A stretch of 64,000 nt of DNA from Oryzias latipes (lineage: Eukaryota > Chordata > Actinopteri > Beloniformes > Adrianichthyidae). The notes beneath the pieces were generated by a model. It did no database searches and had not been told where the DNA came from. It worked only from the letters and a program-made list of their open reading frames with translations. The position numbers and the translations under genes were made by a program. Where the stretch lies: NCBI RefSeq assembly GCF_002234675.1, contig NC_019879.2, positions 19,970,855 to 20,034,854 on the forward strand. Direction: 5' to 3'. This document shows, one piece after another, positions 37,770 through 50,797 of this stretch. Every line of letters starts with the position of its first letter. Position 1 is the stretch's first letter.

Positions 37770-38105
37770 AATGGAATAAAACTTTATTGATCCCACAAAT
37801 GGAAATTAACTTGTTACACAGTTCTATTAAAAGCAGCAGATAGATAACAAATAACCCTAAAAATACTATTATTATACTACTAAAAAAACAACAATATTTA
37901 GTGTCCAGTGTCTATGATGCATTGTGGAGTCTAATGGCTCAGAGGAAGAAAGAAATCTGCAAAAGCGATCCTTCCTGCAGCGAGGTGTAAAGTGCCTCTG
38001 ACTGAAGGAGTTCCCCAGTGCACCCGTGCTCTCTTGCAGAGGATGATGATGAAGAGGGCTCTCCATGACGGATTGCAGTTTCTTGTAATTTAATAACTGC
38101 AATTT
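37770..38105 (-). mobile_element. LINE 3'-end fragment
   Basis: Read on the minus strand, a decayed reverse-transcriptase ORF tail includes ALGNSFSQRHFTPRCRKDRF and then CRFLSSSEPLDSTM. This is the region before the stop in several fish LINEs, followed by ataaagttttattcca-like 3' sequence. On the plus strand it opens with the familiar fish repeat start aataaaactttattgatccc. It is heavily 5'-truncated; the clade (Rex1-like or L2-like) is unresolved. Confidence 0.6.
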
Positions 38106-38302
38106 ACTTGAAGTTAAATGATGTCAGCTTTATCTATAAAAAACACAAAAAGCTAAAATAATGTGGAATAAAAAAAATTTCTCTCCAGTAATTATGTATG
38201 CATGCATCTTATATCAAGGTACTTTGTTGAGGACCACCAGTGGCAGACACTTATTTGGACTGCACATAGAGTCTACATTTCTCACAACAATCCACCAGTC
38301 AG

Positions 38303-38618
38303 TGTCGGGTACCGGGGGCCAGGGCGGTTAGGTTAACCTTCCCTTCCGAGTTGGGGCTTTTATTTTGTTAGGTTCCTGTTTGGTGTTCCGTTGTGCTTTT
38401 GTTGACTTGACTTCTTTCATCGCCAGCACCTGTCTACTCACCTGTTGTCAATCACTGTTGTGTATATATACCTTGTGTTCCTCCTCACTTGTCACCGGAT
38501 CGTTCTCTTATGACTGTTACTAGTGTACGAGTCTCAGAGCCTTCCTCAGGATTAAAGTCCTTGTGTTTCACAGCTTCTGTCGTCCTGCATCTTGTGTCCA
38601 CGTCTCCGTTCCCTGACA
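38303..38618 (+). mobile_element. Solo LTR of a retrotransposon
   Basis: A 316-bp segment beginning TGTCGGG and ending CCCTGACA (TG...CA with short inverted ends). It is flanked by the exact 5-bp repeat GTCAG (38298-38302 and 38619-38623). It contains a TATA-like tgtatatatacc at about 38461 and an attaaag polyadenylation-like motif at about 38552, in the right order for promoter and R region. No internal gag-pol sequence adjoins, so this is a solo LTR left by recombination. The family (Ty3-like or ERV-like) cannot be told. Confidence 0.8.
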
Positions 38619-38623
38619 GTCAG

Positions 38624-41520
38624 TTTACAGATTTTTTCCATGCCCTAACTTTTTGGACCTGCATTGGCATATAGATGGATTGTGAGGGTTAAGGTTTATT
38701 GTCTATTGCGTTTTGATTTGTGTCTCAGCTTCCATGGACTTTTAATTTAGACTGACAACAGAAGAGTTTTCATGATCCTGTCCAACTGTCTGAGAGCTTG
38801 TTCTATGACAGATAACAGAAGAAGCCACAGGGATGAAGAACAAATCCAAGGATAACATGACATGAGTAACTGAGAATCTTGAAGTAAAATACGGTTTCTA
38901 CAGATACACAGCATCTTTTGCTTGGTCTTTTACATGAATTTTAATGACTTACTGCACTTAAATGGTTCTGCTCCACAGCCTCCTCCCTAATAAACGAGGA
39001 TCTGAGAAACAACCAATGCAGCTGGAGCAATTAAATAACAGCACAGATCACAGTGAAATGTGACATCAAGTGGGAATTCTTAAAAAAAAAGCCAGAGTCA
39101 CTCCTATTAGTCCAGCAAAAACATTAGTTTTTCTTATTTAAGCAGCATTTGAAGTTAGACATGTTTGCACCCACTGTTTCTCTCCAAGAGTTCATTACAC
39201 ATCCAGAGGTCCAGATGGGAACAACAACTTTCTTCCTTCATCGTCTTTATCATAGCAACTGTGACAGAGTCCTGAGAAAGCTTTTCTATATATATCTATA
39301 TATAAGCATGATTCATTTTTAACATCACATGTAGTCCTCTGAGGGTTCAAGAGAACGATACATGAAAGAGATTGCTTTGGTTTGTTAAGTCAATGACAAA
39401 AACAGATTTGATTTTTCGGTTTTATTTGTGTTTTTCAGCCTGTGACCTCTTCCTCATCAAATGTCATCAGTAATGACTGCTGCAGCCTGCCTGTTGTTGC
39501 CTGTGGTTATAACAAACAGATATGCAAACTGGCATCTGACTGCCAGCAGGGAGAGGATAATACCAAAGAGCAGTGAGACACGATGTCTTTCAGCAACATG
39601 AGGCTTAGCAAACTCAATATTTGGCACATGTACAGGATACAAGTGGATGAAGATACTTATAGTCAATTTGCTTTACAAAGCAGGGAGAAATCACTCCAAT
39701 AATTGATTTTTTGTGATGCGTGCATGTATATACACAGAATAAAGGAGACTGTTTGAAAATGAATGCCTCCTGATTCATTTAGCTTTTAAAATTAGTTACT
39801 GCCAAACATGTGAGAATTATAAGGAGCTCTCTCTGAAAGCTGTAATCTGCCAAAGGCCTTTTTTTATATAAATGATGAAGGTCTCAGCTTGAAATTGTTA
39901 CCATTACTAATGCCAGACTTGCAGGGTACAATACGACCCATTTCACAGCATCTCTAAGGAACTTTATTCTCTCTGTAGATTTGAAATCACCACTTATAGT
40001 CCTCCCTGGCGGACTGTCCTTTAATCTCAGCTAGACAACAGCAAACACCGTGGATTTGAAGTTTCCACAGCACAGAGGATTAATCACTATTAGCGAAGCC
40101 TAAGCATAGTAGTTATGTTTAAGCCTCATTAAAAATAAAAAACATTTGTTATGTTTATTTTCCTGGATGGTTCGGCCTACGAGCTGATATTGAGGCTCAA
40201 AGGACTTTAGTCTAATTATTAAGAAACCAATCTGTGAAAAGCCCAATTATGCTATAGTGATGAAGTGCTTTTTGTCCAAACAAGTTTTTAAATTTCTTTA
40301 CTTTTTAATTTTGCCACAGGGCTGCAAATGGGTTGAAGAAGAAAAAAAATCAAGTGTTAGGATTGTGCATTTTCTGTATATCAACATCAAATCCCAAAAA
40401 GATGCATTGTAACATTCTAGATAATGCTCTCTTCTACCATTACCCTGTGTTGCATTTATGATGCTTGTTGTTTGCATTTCCAGAGATACATAAAGGTCAG
40501 CTGTGAGCATTATTGCTGGCTTGCAGCTAAAAGCATTTGAGCTGTCAGCGGGAGTTTTTTGAGGAATTTGTGTCACACACGTGTTTATGGCAATTGGTCT
40601 TCTTCATAGAAGAAGGCAAAAGTAGCTTTGAAATCACTGAGAAAAACTACTTACGTTAAAATACGAAAACCAACAATCAGAAAAAATAATGTGACAAGTT
40701 TTTTGTGTGTGAAGAAAAAGCATTAAAACAACAAAAAAACAAATAAGCATTACTTCAGACACAAACTGGAGCCCACATACTGAAAAGCAGTGTTTCAACA
40801 CATGAATATCCTCCAGCAGAGGATGATGCTCTGGGATTTTTTAATAAGTACTATTTCTTCAGTATGCTGGTGGCATTCTTATCAGCTCCTCCAAGCTTGA
40901 AACTTTCCCTTCAGCAAAACAGCAATTGAATAAGAAAAAAGGACTAATTTTTCCTGGCATTCATTCACCGTGTAAAATATCAAGAAATGTTGAAATGAAA
41001 GAATTCGAAAGGCTTTTTCATCTGACTTTTTCAACGTGCTGTTTTGAGAAGCAGTGCTTCAGAGCATCATGAGCTGAATGGAACGACGCACAGACAAAGT
41101 GTTTGATCTGTCAGTCTTTAGCAGGGCCTCCGGCTTTCACCTGGACTGCATCAGTTACACTCCCAATATATGGTTCGCTCTTTTCGGCTCCATTAATAAA
41201 GATTTGACCACCATTTGCTTGGGGAAATATTCAAGCCACGGGAGATTGCACAACCAGTCAGTCTCATATACCAACAGACAGTGGCGGTGATTAACTGTCT
41301 GTCTGTAAAAACAGGGGGGAGCTTCATTGTTTTTTTCCCCCTGACAGCCGCCTGCAACAGCGACAGAGGAAGCCAGTATGGAGGAAGTCATCTGCAACTA
41401 AATAAAGACCGCCAATGGCTCTGTCAAAGACCATTAGGCAAATTGCTTTACTTGATAAATGTATCCTTCTTTCTTGTATTTCTTATTTTTTCTCTTAATG
41501 GCTCTTACATGTGGTGCTCA
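38624..41520. other. Gene-free region, mostly unique sequence
   Basis: No exon-like ORF with family resemblance was found. Blocks at about 39960-40240 and 41080-41460 are less AT-rich and look unique; they could be conserved non-coding elements, but one sequence cannot show that. Confidence 0.4.
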
Positions 41521-41522
41521 AA

Positions 41523-41562
41523 CACACACACACCCACCCACACACACACACAAACATATATG

Positions 41563-41616
<54 letters not shown>
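41523..41616. repeat. Compound (CA)n-(TA)n microsatellite
   Basis: CA repeats interrupted by CCCA units pass into tatgtatgta and then pure TA. Confidence 0.95.
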
Positions 41617-41619
<3 letters not shown>

Positions 41620-41841
41620 TGTAAATTTCTAGTACTGTAGAACCACTAGAAGTCTGGACAAAAAAAGGAATTTGATGGAAAAGTATAGATGTGAATATCA
41701 CATGATGTAAGGTTTTTTTCCCAATCGGTGCCATGGTAGGCTGCCAGTTACCATAGGTCTGTGTTAACTTACTTGTTTTTGTGCTATCGTTTTTTTTGGT
41801 TATTCTCTTATTAAGTATATGTTTTATTATCAATCTGCTGT

Positions 41842-42091
<250 letters not shown>

Positions 42092-43296
42092 AGGCTAAGC
42101 AGTACAACATTGCTGCAGTCAAATCTTTCTCCTCACAGAGAGCAGCTGTGGCTCCACAGCACCATTAAAGTCAAGTCTCTATTATCTGCTGAGGTTGAAA
42201 AAGCTTCAGGTTAATAACTGCTGTCACTCAGCCACTTATTTAGCCCTGCTGCTTTCAGAAAGCTGTTTCCCCCCTAAGTACCCCTAGTATATGTCCATGT
42301 TTTCAGACATAAACTTAAATATACATTTCCTTTTATTTTTAGTATTAGTAAATACAAAATGCATAATAAAAAATGCAGTTGGTTAATGTCAAATTAAATC
42401 TGAGAAGTTGTATGTAAAAAAGTATTTAGTTAGCCACTAATTGTGCAAGTTTTCCTACTAAAAAAGATTAGAGATGCCGGTAATTTTTATCAACTATGAG
42501 AGACAAAATGTGAAAAGATAATTTATAAAAATCACACTGTCAGATTTTTAAAGAATTTATTTGTAAATTATAGAGCAAAATAGGTATTTGGTCACCTACA
42601 ACCAAGCAAGATTTCTAGCTATCACAGATCTGTAACGTCTTCTGTAGGAGGATCATCTATCCTCCACTTGTTACCTGTCCACAACCTCAATCAGTCACAG
42701 TTCAAACTCCACCATGGCCAAGATCAAAGTGCTGTCTAAGGACACCAGAAACCAAATTGCTAACCTGCACCAGACTGGGAAGACTGAATCTGCAATAGGT
42801 TGCTTAGTGTGAAGAAATCAACTGTGGGAGTAATTATTAGGAAATGGAAGACATGCATGACCACTAATCTCCTTCCATCTGCTGCTCCCTGCAAGATCTC
42901 ACAGAAAAAATGAACACAAAAGGATCACAACAACAGTGAGCAAAAAACCCCGAACAACACAGGGGGACCTAGTGAATGACCTGCAGAGAGCTGGGACCAA
43001 AGTAAAAAAAAGGCTGCCATCAGTAAGACACTAGGCCGCCAGGGACTCAAATCCTGCAGAGCCAGACGTGTCCCCCCGCCAAAGCCAGTGCATGTGCAGG
43101 CCCGTATAAAGTTAGCTAGAGAGCATTTGGATGATCCAGAAGATGATTGGGAGAGTTTGTCCTATGGTCAGATGTAACCCAAAAAATTACTCTTTGGTAA
43201 GGACTATACTCGTCCTGTTTGGAGGAGAAAGAATGCTGAGTTGCATCCAAATAACAACATAATGTACCTACGGTAAAGCATGGGAGTGGAAACATC

Positions 43297-44253
43297 ATGC
43301 TTTTGGGGCTGTCTTTCACTTGTGGTGTGCCCCAGGGATCGATCCTGGGACCCCTTCTGTTCAACCTCTACATGCTGCCACTAGGGCAGTTAATACGCAG
43401 TAATAACATATCTTATCACAACTATGCAGATGATACTCAGATCTATGTGTCACTGACAACAGGTGAATATGGGCCGGTGGATTCACTCAGCCACTGCCTC
43501 CAACAGATCAGTGCGTGGATGCAGAACAACTTTCTCCAGCTAAACTCAAACAAGACCGAAGTTATTATTTTTGGCCCACAGAAACAAAGAGAAAGTGTCA
43601 GCAGCTACCTTCATTCTCTGTCTCTAAAACCCTCAAATCAAGTCAGAAATCTAGGGGTAATCATGGACTCTGACCTGAACTTTAACAGCCATATCAAGTC
43701 AGTAACATCAGCGGCATTTTACCATCTGAAAAACATTGCCAAAATCAAAAACATAGTGTCAAAGCCAGACCTGGAGATACTTATTCATGCATTTGTCTCC
43801 AGTAGGTTAGACTACTGTAACGGCCTGCTCACCGGCCTCTCCAAACGAGCTGTAAAACAGCTTCAGTACATCCAGAATGCTGCTGCTCGAGTCCTGACCA
43901 GAACCAGGAAGTATGATCACATTAGTCCTGTGCTCAGGTCTCTGCACTGGCTCCCTGTACCTGAAAGAATAGACTTCAAAGCAGCTCTGCTTGTGTACAA
44001 GTCTCTCCATGGCCGAGCACCAAAGTACATCTCTGACATGTTAGTGCCACATGAACCATCTCGTACTCTGAGGACCTCAGGGACCGGCCTCCTGTTGATT
44101 CCCAGAGTCAGAACTAAACAAGGGGAATCAGCGTTTCAATATTCTGCAGCTAAAATCTGGAACAGCCTCCCTGAAGTCGTAAGACAGGCCTCTTCTGTGT
44201 TCATGTTCAAATCTAGACTTAAAACATTTCTGTTTAGCCGTGTATATGACTGA
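43297..44253 (+). pseudogene. Truncated L2 reverse transcriptase ORF
   Basis: 318 codons remain open. They contain [17 protein letters not shown], the catalytic [38 protein letters not shown] and LRSLHWLPV, the palm, thumb and C-terminal region of L2 reverse transcriptase. The endonuclease and N-terminal RT are absent, so it cannot act alone. The first few codons belong to the Tc1 host sequence. It is intact over its length, which suggests a fairly recent insertion. Confidence 0.85.
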
Positions 44254-44476
44254 AAGGTCCTATCTGCACTTTTCTTTCCTTTCCTTCCTTTATTTTTAAA
44301 TCAATTTTCAATTATTTTTTTCTTTTTTTTTTCTTTTCTTTTAAAGTAAATTTTATGTTGATTATTTCTATGATGTATTGTGATTTTAATGCATTTTTCT
44401 GTTTTGTGAAGCACCTTGAATTACTTTGTGTACGAATTGTGCTATACAAATAAACTTGCCTTGCCTTGCCTTGCCT
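43312..44476 (+). mobile_element. 5'-truncated L2-type LINE inside the Tc1 element
   Basis: A 1.16-kb non-LTR fragment. It starts mid reverse transcriptase and ends with aattgtgctatacaaataaa followed by ttgcc pentamer repeats, the usual 3' end of fish L2/Maui elements. The Tc1 sequence gggctgtctttc stops at the left junction and resumes as taaaaggactgtg at the right. Exact junctions and target duplication are not clear. Confidence 0.85.
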
Positions 44477-44886
44477 AAAAGGACTGTGTAAAGGAAAGAA
44501 TGAATGGGGGTATGTATTGTCAGATTTTGAGTAAAAACCTCCTTCCAACCGGAAAGGGCATTGAAGATGAAACGTGGCTGGGTCTTTCAGCTCAAACACA
44601 CTGCCCGGGTAATGAAAGGAGTGGCATTGTAAGAAGAATTTCAAAATCCTGCAGTTGAACTTGAACTTGAGCTGAACCTTTGTTATTGACCAAATACTTA
44701 TTTTCCACCATAATTTACAAATAAATTTTTAAAAATCAGACATTGTGTTTTTCTGGATTTTATTCTTATTTTGTCTCTCATAGTTGAGGTATACCTAAGA
44801 TGAAAATTACAGGCCTCTGTCATCTTTTTAAGTGAGAAAACTTGCACACTTGGGGGCTGACTAAATACTTTTTTTTCCCCACTGTA

Positions 44887-47015
44887 TTTCATTGAAATCA
44901 CAACAGAGCACACAAAATGCAGAATACCCAATATTAAGTTAAAAAGTTAAATTTCTTACTGCAACGGTGATGAGATATTTGATAGATTAGTACTGCAGTT
45001 AAACACAATAGAATTATGATTTTCTATTGAATAACACGCAGAACTGAAGTTACCATTGGTGACTGGTGACAAAAATCCAGTAACAAGTGAAATATGTGCA
45101 GAATTCACACCAGTCTATCCTGTTCCTGGCTGTTTTGGACCATAGTTTGTGATGAGGACACAAAACAAAGAAGTTAAAAATGTATTATATCAGGAATGGA
45201 GGAAATTGTAAACAAAATTGATTATGAGTTGCACATATCCGAGCACCAGATTTTTATGAAACATTGAGTTAACGAAACGAATCTTGCATCTCTCTTCGAG
45301 TTTTTTTCCTTTCTTTTTTGAGCTTCCACTGGGAGTTTCTGGGCCCCGCTATCACTCTTTCTGCTCAATAAATATTTATTTCCCCCAAAGAAAATAGAAG
45401 CAGTGCAACATCTTTATTGAAAATCAACATTTTAATGACAGCTTGAAGCTGAGAAAATAATGTCGGCCATTGCTGTGAAAGACAATTGAAGTGGGACTGA
45501 ATTCAACGTATTTTCAATCTTACAAGAGGATGATGTCTCTTCTTCAAATCAAAAATGGATTTGTTTACTAAAAGAAGGGAATTTTGAACTTCTGTGTTTG
45601 AAACAGTGAACTTTGGAGTAGATTGATCTATTGTTTTTAAGAAATCCTGGGGAAAAATGTAACTTATATAAAGTTTAAATTTAAACAACTTATTATCATT
45701 AATGCTTTTATATTAACGTTACATTAAAAATTTGGGATTTTTAGCAAAACTCTGAACCAATGATGATCTAGTTTTCAGGGTTTTTTTAATTTAGGGAAAT
45801 CTGATGCAGAGCTTTTGTGCATTATTAATCTGCATTTTTCAAAGCATTATAACAACTGTTGGCTGCTGCTCAGAAGAGAAAAACAGAAAGATTCTGCTTG
45901 AAATTCCCAAGAGTAGCAGTCACAATGAAATTAAATAAACAAGTCTATCAATGAACAGCAACTAAGTTTCAAGGATTGTAATCGAAGTGTTGGAACTGTA
46001 GGCCACGGATTAACCTTTGCTCATCTCACCTTCAATGCTGTCATCACCTCCTACACAGACACAAAAACACTGCCATGGCCTCCAGGAGATTATCTGACCT
46101 GATATGCTTGATGTACCCTCAGTACTGATAATTCAAAGTGATATCTTGTCCTGGTAGGAGAATAAAAAGCCCTGAGGTATCTGCACTGAAATGGAAAAGA
46201 AAGAAAGAACAGAGATTGAGCCTTTTTAGTAGATTAGAAGTTATCTGCAGCACAGCATGTAATTGGTTTAGTCTTATCGTTAAAGTGGCACATTGGTGCT
46301 AATTGAGAAGCTAGTTTATTAGCAAGTGGATAGTCTTCAGGGGATTGAGTTGCGGTTTAAAGGTTTAACATAGAAACTTAAGCTCAATTGTAGATCTCTT
46401 GTGTGAAAGCAAATCTAAATCTTTCCATTGGTTTGTTTTATTCTTCTTTGCCTCCAAGTCAGTTTCATTTTCAAGATCAGATGTGTTATCTAGTATCATG
46501 CTCTCCTTTATCTTCATTGGTCAGCAGCACCTGAGCAAAAGCAGAGTTTTTGTGCACTTGACAGAAGCAATAAGTGTGAACTGAGGCCAATGTGAGTCAT
46601 TGCACACATGGGAGACCTTGCTCTAATTTGCAGGGCGATTTTGTCAGAAAATATTGAAAGCTTTGCTACAGAAATGCCTCTGTTACTTTAAAATGTTTGC
46701 ATGCTTTCCAAAAGGTGTCCAAAAATGGATGAGGTGTAAAAGAATTGTGGTAAAATTGTTCAGACAGAGCGAGCAGGCTCCAGACATTGCTGTACGACTG
46801 TCAGGTTCACTGGATTTTTGGACTACAGATACTGCATGGCGTCAGTTGAAACACGACTGCCAGGCTTATTTGATGAGGAAAAAGTAATAAAAGATTGAAA
46901 AAAGACTTCCCTCAAAGCAGAACACATAACCCAAAAACCTTTGGGAAGACTGGCAACAAAATAAAACTTCTATGAAGCATTGAGTCCTTCTCCAATCTTT
47001 CTATTGTCTATTTTA
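44887..47015. other. Gene-free region
   Basis: No exon-like ORF, RNA gene or recognised repeat. The stretch at about 46240-46350 looks unique and moderately complex, otherwise AT-rich. Confidence 0.4.
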
Positions 47016-47395
47016 AAAGCACTCCTAGTGGTCTTTTAAATCATGATTGTGCAGTTTTTAGCACAAATCAATAGGACATAATTTCTGCAGAATGGCAGAA
47101 GTTCATCAGAAATTGGACTCTAAGTTGTGGGCGGGACCGTCGGCGTGGGGCAATTTCAACCCCCTTTCCTCGTTGCGGAGTGGAGCAGTGATCTTGTGAG
47201 CTTGAGGCGAATTATCTACATCATAAATAAGCCTATTTTTCAAAAAACATTTTTGGTCTGCTCCTGATACATGATTTGAACAGAGAAATACTCAGAAATG
47301 ACATTTTAAGCTTAATTTTCGTTACACGTCCTCCATCATTTAAAAAAATGCCACAAGAACATGCTAAAAACACCAAAAAATGTTCATCTGAGAGG
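47016..47395 (+). mobile_element. R1 interspersed repeat, copy 3
   Basis: It shares aggacataatttctgcagaa, gttgtgggcgggaccgt, ctgctcctgatacatgattt, agaaatactcagaaatg and aatgccacaagaacatg with copies at 18353, 20553 and 53199. The edges are approximate. Confidence 0.65.
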
Positions 47396-47449
47396 TTCAG
47401 GCCTGGTTCCAAACTCCTAAAAAGGAATCTAAGCTATAGTGGCACACAG

Positions 47450-48835
47450 TAGTGATGTGATGTTCACGAACGAATCAAATCTTGTGAACGGCTTATTAAC
47501 GTGATTTATGGGAGTCGACTCGTGGTCAGATGGAAACTGTTCGTTATTTCATTGTTTTTTTCCCCCTCCCCTGAGTTTTATACGTTCACATAAATGCTCA
47601 AATGAGCTCATACTTCTAATTGCAGATACAAATAACCTGAGTTGTGAACCCATGATTTGATTGACCCAAGTACCTCCATGAAAAAAGAAAAGAGGGGACA
47701 GTCACAGTACCTGCAGGCAGCAGCGGGGCAGGGGGGCTCTTAGTCATCGTTCTGGAGTTGTAGTCATGAGTTTAAGTTGTTCTGTTTGTTAAAAAAAATG
47801 TTGTGTTAAAACGTTTCACCACATGCTTTTGCATGGAGCGTCAAAGTAACCTGATGTGTTTCCTATTGTGTGTCAATAATGGGTTTATTAGTTACATTTT
47901 GTCATTAAAGTTTATTTTTTTTATTGAGGTGATCTTATAATAGTAAAATAATCTTGTTTCAACCACTCCTGACATGAGACTAAATTCAGAGGTTTTTAAA
48001 ATGAAGATTCAATCTATTTATCAGAACTGCTTATTATTAGATTTAGTTTAAAGGACATGTTCTTATCTTCTGCAGCACAGCAGTACCTAATTTCTGTTCA
48101 GAAGCAAAGTTCTTAAATGACAGGATTGCATAACAAGTGCAAGTACATTTACTGCTTTAGGAGGATCTTTTTGACACATTTTGGTTTTGAGAGGAACTTG
48201 AATTTGTTGCTGTCAGAGTAAAATAAAGCATAATTTTTATATGGTTTATTAAAAAATGATGACACTGTTATAGTTTAACAATTGTGAATATTCAAAAGTT
48301 ACATGTTATAACTAAATGGCCTAATTGCTGCAATAAAAGTGTATTTTTATAAACGATCTAGTGAAATTTTGCGGCTCTCACTTGGTTTTGGCAGTACGAA
48401 ACTGGACCAAATGGTTCTTTTAGAGATTGCAGACCCCTGGTGTTAGTTGCATTGATAATACAATTTAACACAATTTAAAAATACATGCTCTTTTTACATA
48501 TACATGCTGTATATGCTGGCAGTGGAATTATTACAATGAATCCAGATAAGACTTTAGCATCTTGTCCAAACCTGTCAAATGAAGCTATAAGTGATATTTC
48601 CAAAAGAATTTGAACTCAATTATTGGTGGAAAATTTGGATTTGAATTATTCTGATTCAGATCTCAGACAATCAACCATCCCTGGGAAAATGTCCAGGAAT
48701 AAACACCAGGCTAGCTTCTGAAAAATGAATTTATATATAAAAAGAGCCAAATGAGCCAGTCTTTTAAATGGCTCTTTGAAATGAACTGATCCAAAAGATT
48801 CAGCTCCCTAATAAGAGCCATAAATCCCATCACTA
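47450..48835. mobile_element. 1.4-kb non-autonomous hAT element
   Basis: The ends tagtgatgtgatg and cccatcacta are inverted and flanked by gcacacag (47442-47449) and acacacag (48836-48843), 7 of 8 identical. Near the ends are gttcacgaacgaatc and agagccataaatcc, typical of a fish hAT group. No transposase ORF is visible. Confidence 0.75.
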
Positions 48836-48843
48836 ACACACAG

Positions 48844-50545
48844 TTTTTTTTAATGAGGGCATTCAAGATAATAGCAAAGCCTCTCACCTGAGGTCTGAGT
48901 CCTCAGATAGCTGTAGATAGAAAAAAAAAAACAAAAAAAAAGAAACCCCCAGCCTGACGAGAAGTCAGTGCTGACAGAGTTTTTCCAATAAAACACAATT
49001 CCTTAAAAGTTGATTTTCCACAGCGATGCTGCAGGCTGATGTGTTTCACGACTAATGGGTGCAGGTGGGAGGATTGTAGTTTAGCTGTAGGGTGAAGAAA
49101 CGCCTGCTGATGCATGTGGCTATCCTTTATGCATTCTAAAATGATGGGGCTCACCCACAGAAGAGGACGGAGACCGGTGCTCTATCTACAGCGACAACGC
49201 TCTGTTCTAAGGTACCAGCTATGCTAAATACCACCTGGAACAAGCACCACTTTAGTCCCTGCAGCTTCAAATCCAAGCAATCAAAACAACAAATTACAAA
49301 TCTTGGAATTATTTTCTGTATAGATGCAGATTTAAGGTGTCATGTGCAGCTACAATTTATCCTCCAAATACAGAAAACAACATTTAATTGAATTAGCCTG
49401 CTTCACAAAGTATACTAAAATAGATTGCCAGTTTTGCTTTGATTTACTTTAGCATGCTTTTATCTCTAAGCAGTGTTAGAAAGAAAACGAAAGAACTGTG
49501 CTTTGCTAATCTTCTTTGCTTCAGTGCTAAAACCTTTTCTCCACACTCCTGCACTTTTAGAGAAGCTTTTTTTGTCTGTATTTGTTCAGGAAACGAGACA
49601 CTCCAAATGCAAGTTTACATTTTAAGATCATCATTTTTAAGATCAAAAATTATTTATTTGAATTTACTATATTTTTAATCACACAAGTAAAAAACACAAC
49701 AAATGTGGGACCTGTAAAAACCAGAATTGATTAAAATTTTAAAAAATGTAGGCATTTGCAATAGAATGGTCACAGTACATTTGACTGACAAACTCGTAAC
49801 CAAAATTGATAAATTTTATCAATTTTAAAAATGAAATATAAACTAACTGTTTTTAATCATTTGAAAATTCAAGAAAAATTTTTTTTTTCTTGCAAGTTAT
49901 CCCACAAACTGCACTCTTGATAGCTTTGTGTTCAGAGATGCCAAAAACATGACAACATTTTTGCATGTTCTAGTGACAGCCATCAGCGAAAGGCAAGACA
50001 TAGTTCATCCTGCTCATACTCATCTTTTGCAGACACCAATAACCTGATATAACTGATGATTCATGACCAAGAAGGTCATTTGTAAATCAAGTCCTGCAAT
50101 TTCTAGTGATAAAATATGTAGAGATTACTAATTAAAAGAGTATGATGGTCTAGTTAAATATACTGTGATCAAGACCATAGTGACCAAAACTAAGACATGT
50201 CAAAGACATTTAAGGGTTTGAAACAGATATAAGACCCCTTTGCAGAGAAAATGTAATCAATGTTAGTGAGCAACTCACTCAATAAATCCACTGACACAAC
50301 ATTAAAAATCTGGATCCACCTGAAGAGAAACATTTCACCTCATGTACTATTGATTTTCTAAAGGGCAGCAACAAATTATGTAAATTTGTCATCGCAGAAA
50401 CTAAATTACAACAGCATTTCTCATCTATACTAGAAACCTTTGGTAGATGTTTTAACTTATTTAGCAGAATTAAAAAGAGATTTATAATTAATTTTGCACT
50501 GGTTTTTTTCTTCATGTGGCCTTGAGATACTTTTGGGGTCTTCCA
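48844..50545. other. Gene-free region
   Basis: No coding exon, RNA gene or repeat family was recognised in this AT-rich stretch. Confidence 0.4.
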
Positions 50546-50797
50546 CTTCTTTCTCTTTTGGCTTTTCCCATCAGGGCTTGCCAAAGTGAAACAACCTCTC
50601 CTTTGAGGATGATGTGCATGGTCAACTTGGCAATGTTTTATGCTGGATGCCCTTCCTGATGCAACCCTCTCAATCCAACCTGGCTTTGGACCTGTACAGA
50701 GGCAGAGAAGGGAATAAGGAGCAGACTGGATTTGAACCCTGGTTTCACAGATGGAAGGCACCGCAAACCAGCACGAGCTAAACCGGCTGTCACCTGT
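50546..50797 (-). mobile_element. tRNA-headed SINE with RTE LINE ends
   Basis: Read on the minus strand it starts with a tRNA-like head: A-box-like tttagctcgtgctgg and B-box ggttcaaatcc, about 45 bp apart. It continues with sequence matching the 5' end of the RTE LINE at 1352-4524 (agagggttgcatcaggaagg, gcatccagc, ccatgc). It then jumps to the LINE 3' terminus (tttggcaagccctgatggga, aaagccaaaagagaaagaag). The central 2.9 kb of the LINE is absent. This is the expected design of a SINE mobilised by that RTE family. Confidence 0.75.

Larger units (their letters stand above)
42410..44886 (+). mobile_element. Tc1-like DNA transposon split by an L2 LINE
   Basis: It has terminal inverted repeats of about 190 bp. 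The left runs from about 42410 (aaaaaagtatttagttagcc, gtgcaagtttt, caactatgagagacaaaatg, aatttatttgtaaattat). The right ends at 44886 as the inverse (ctaaatacttttttttcccc, actgta) with a TA at the edge. Between them, decayed transposase sequence is visible: gtgaagaaatcaactgtggg, aaagcatgggagtgga before the LINE and cacactgcccgggtaatgaa after it. Without the LINE the element is about 1.3 kb, a normal Tc1 length. The reading frame is broken, so it is non-autonomous. Confidence 0.85.

Noticed and set aside
43297..44253. A host gene with a 318-residue product
   Set aside because: YADD and the flanking motifs identify L2 reverse transcriptase.
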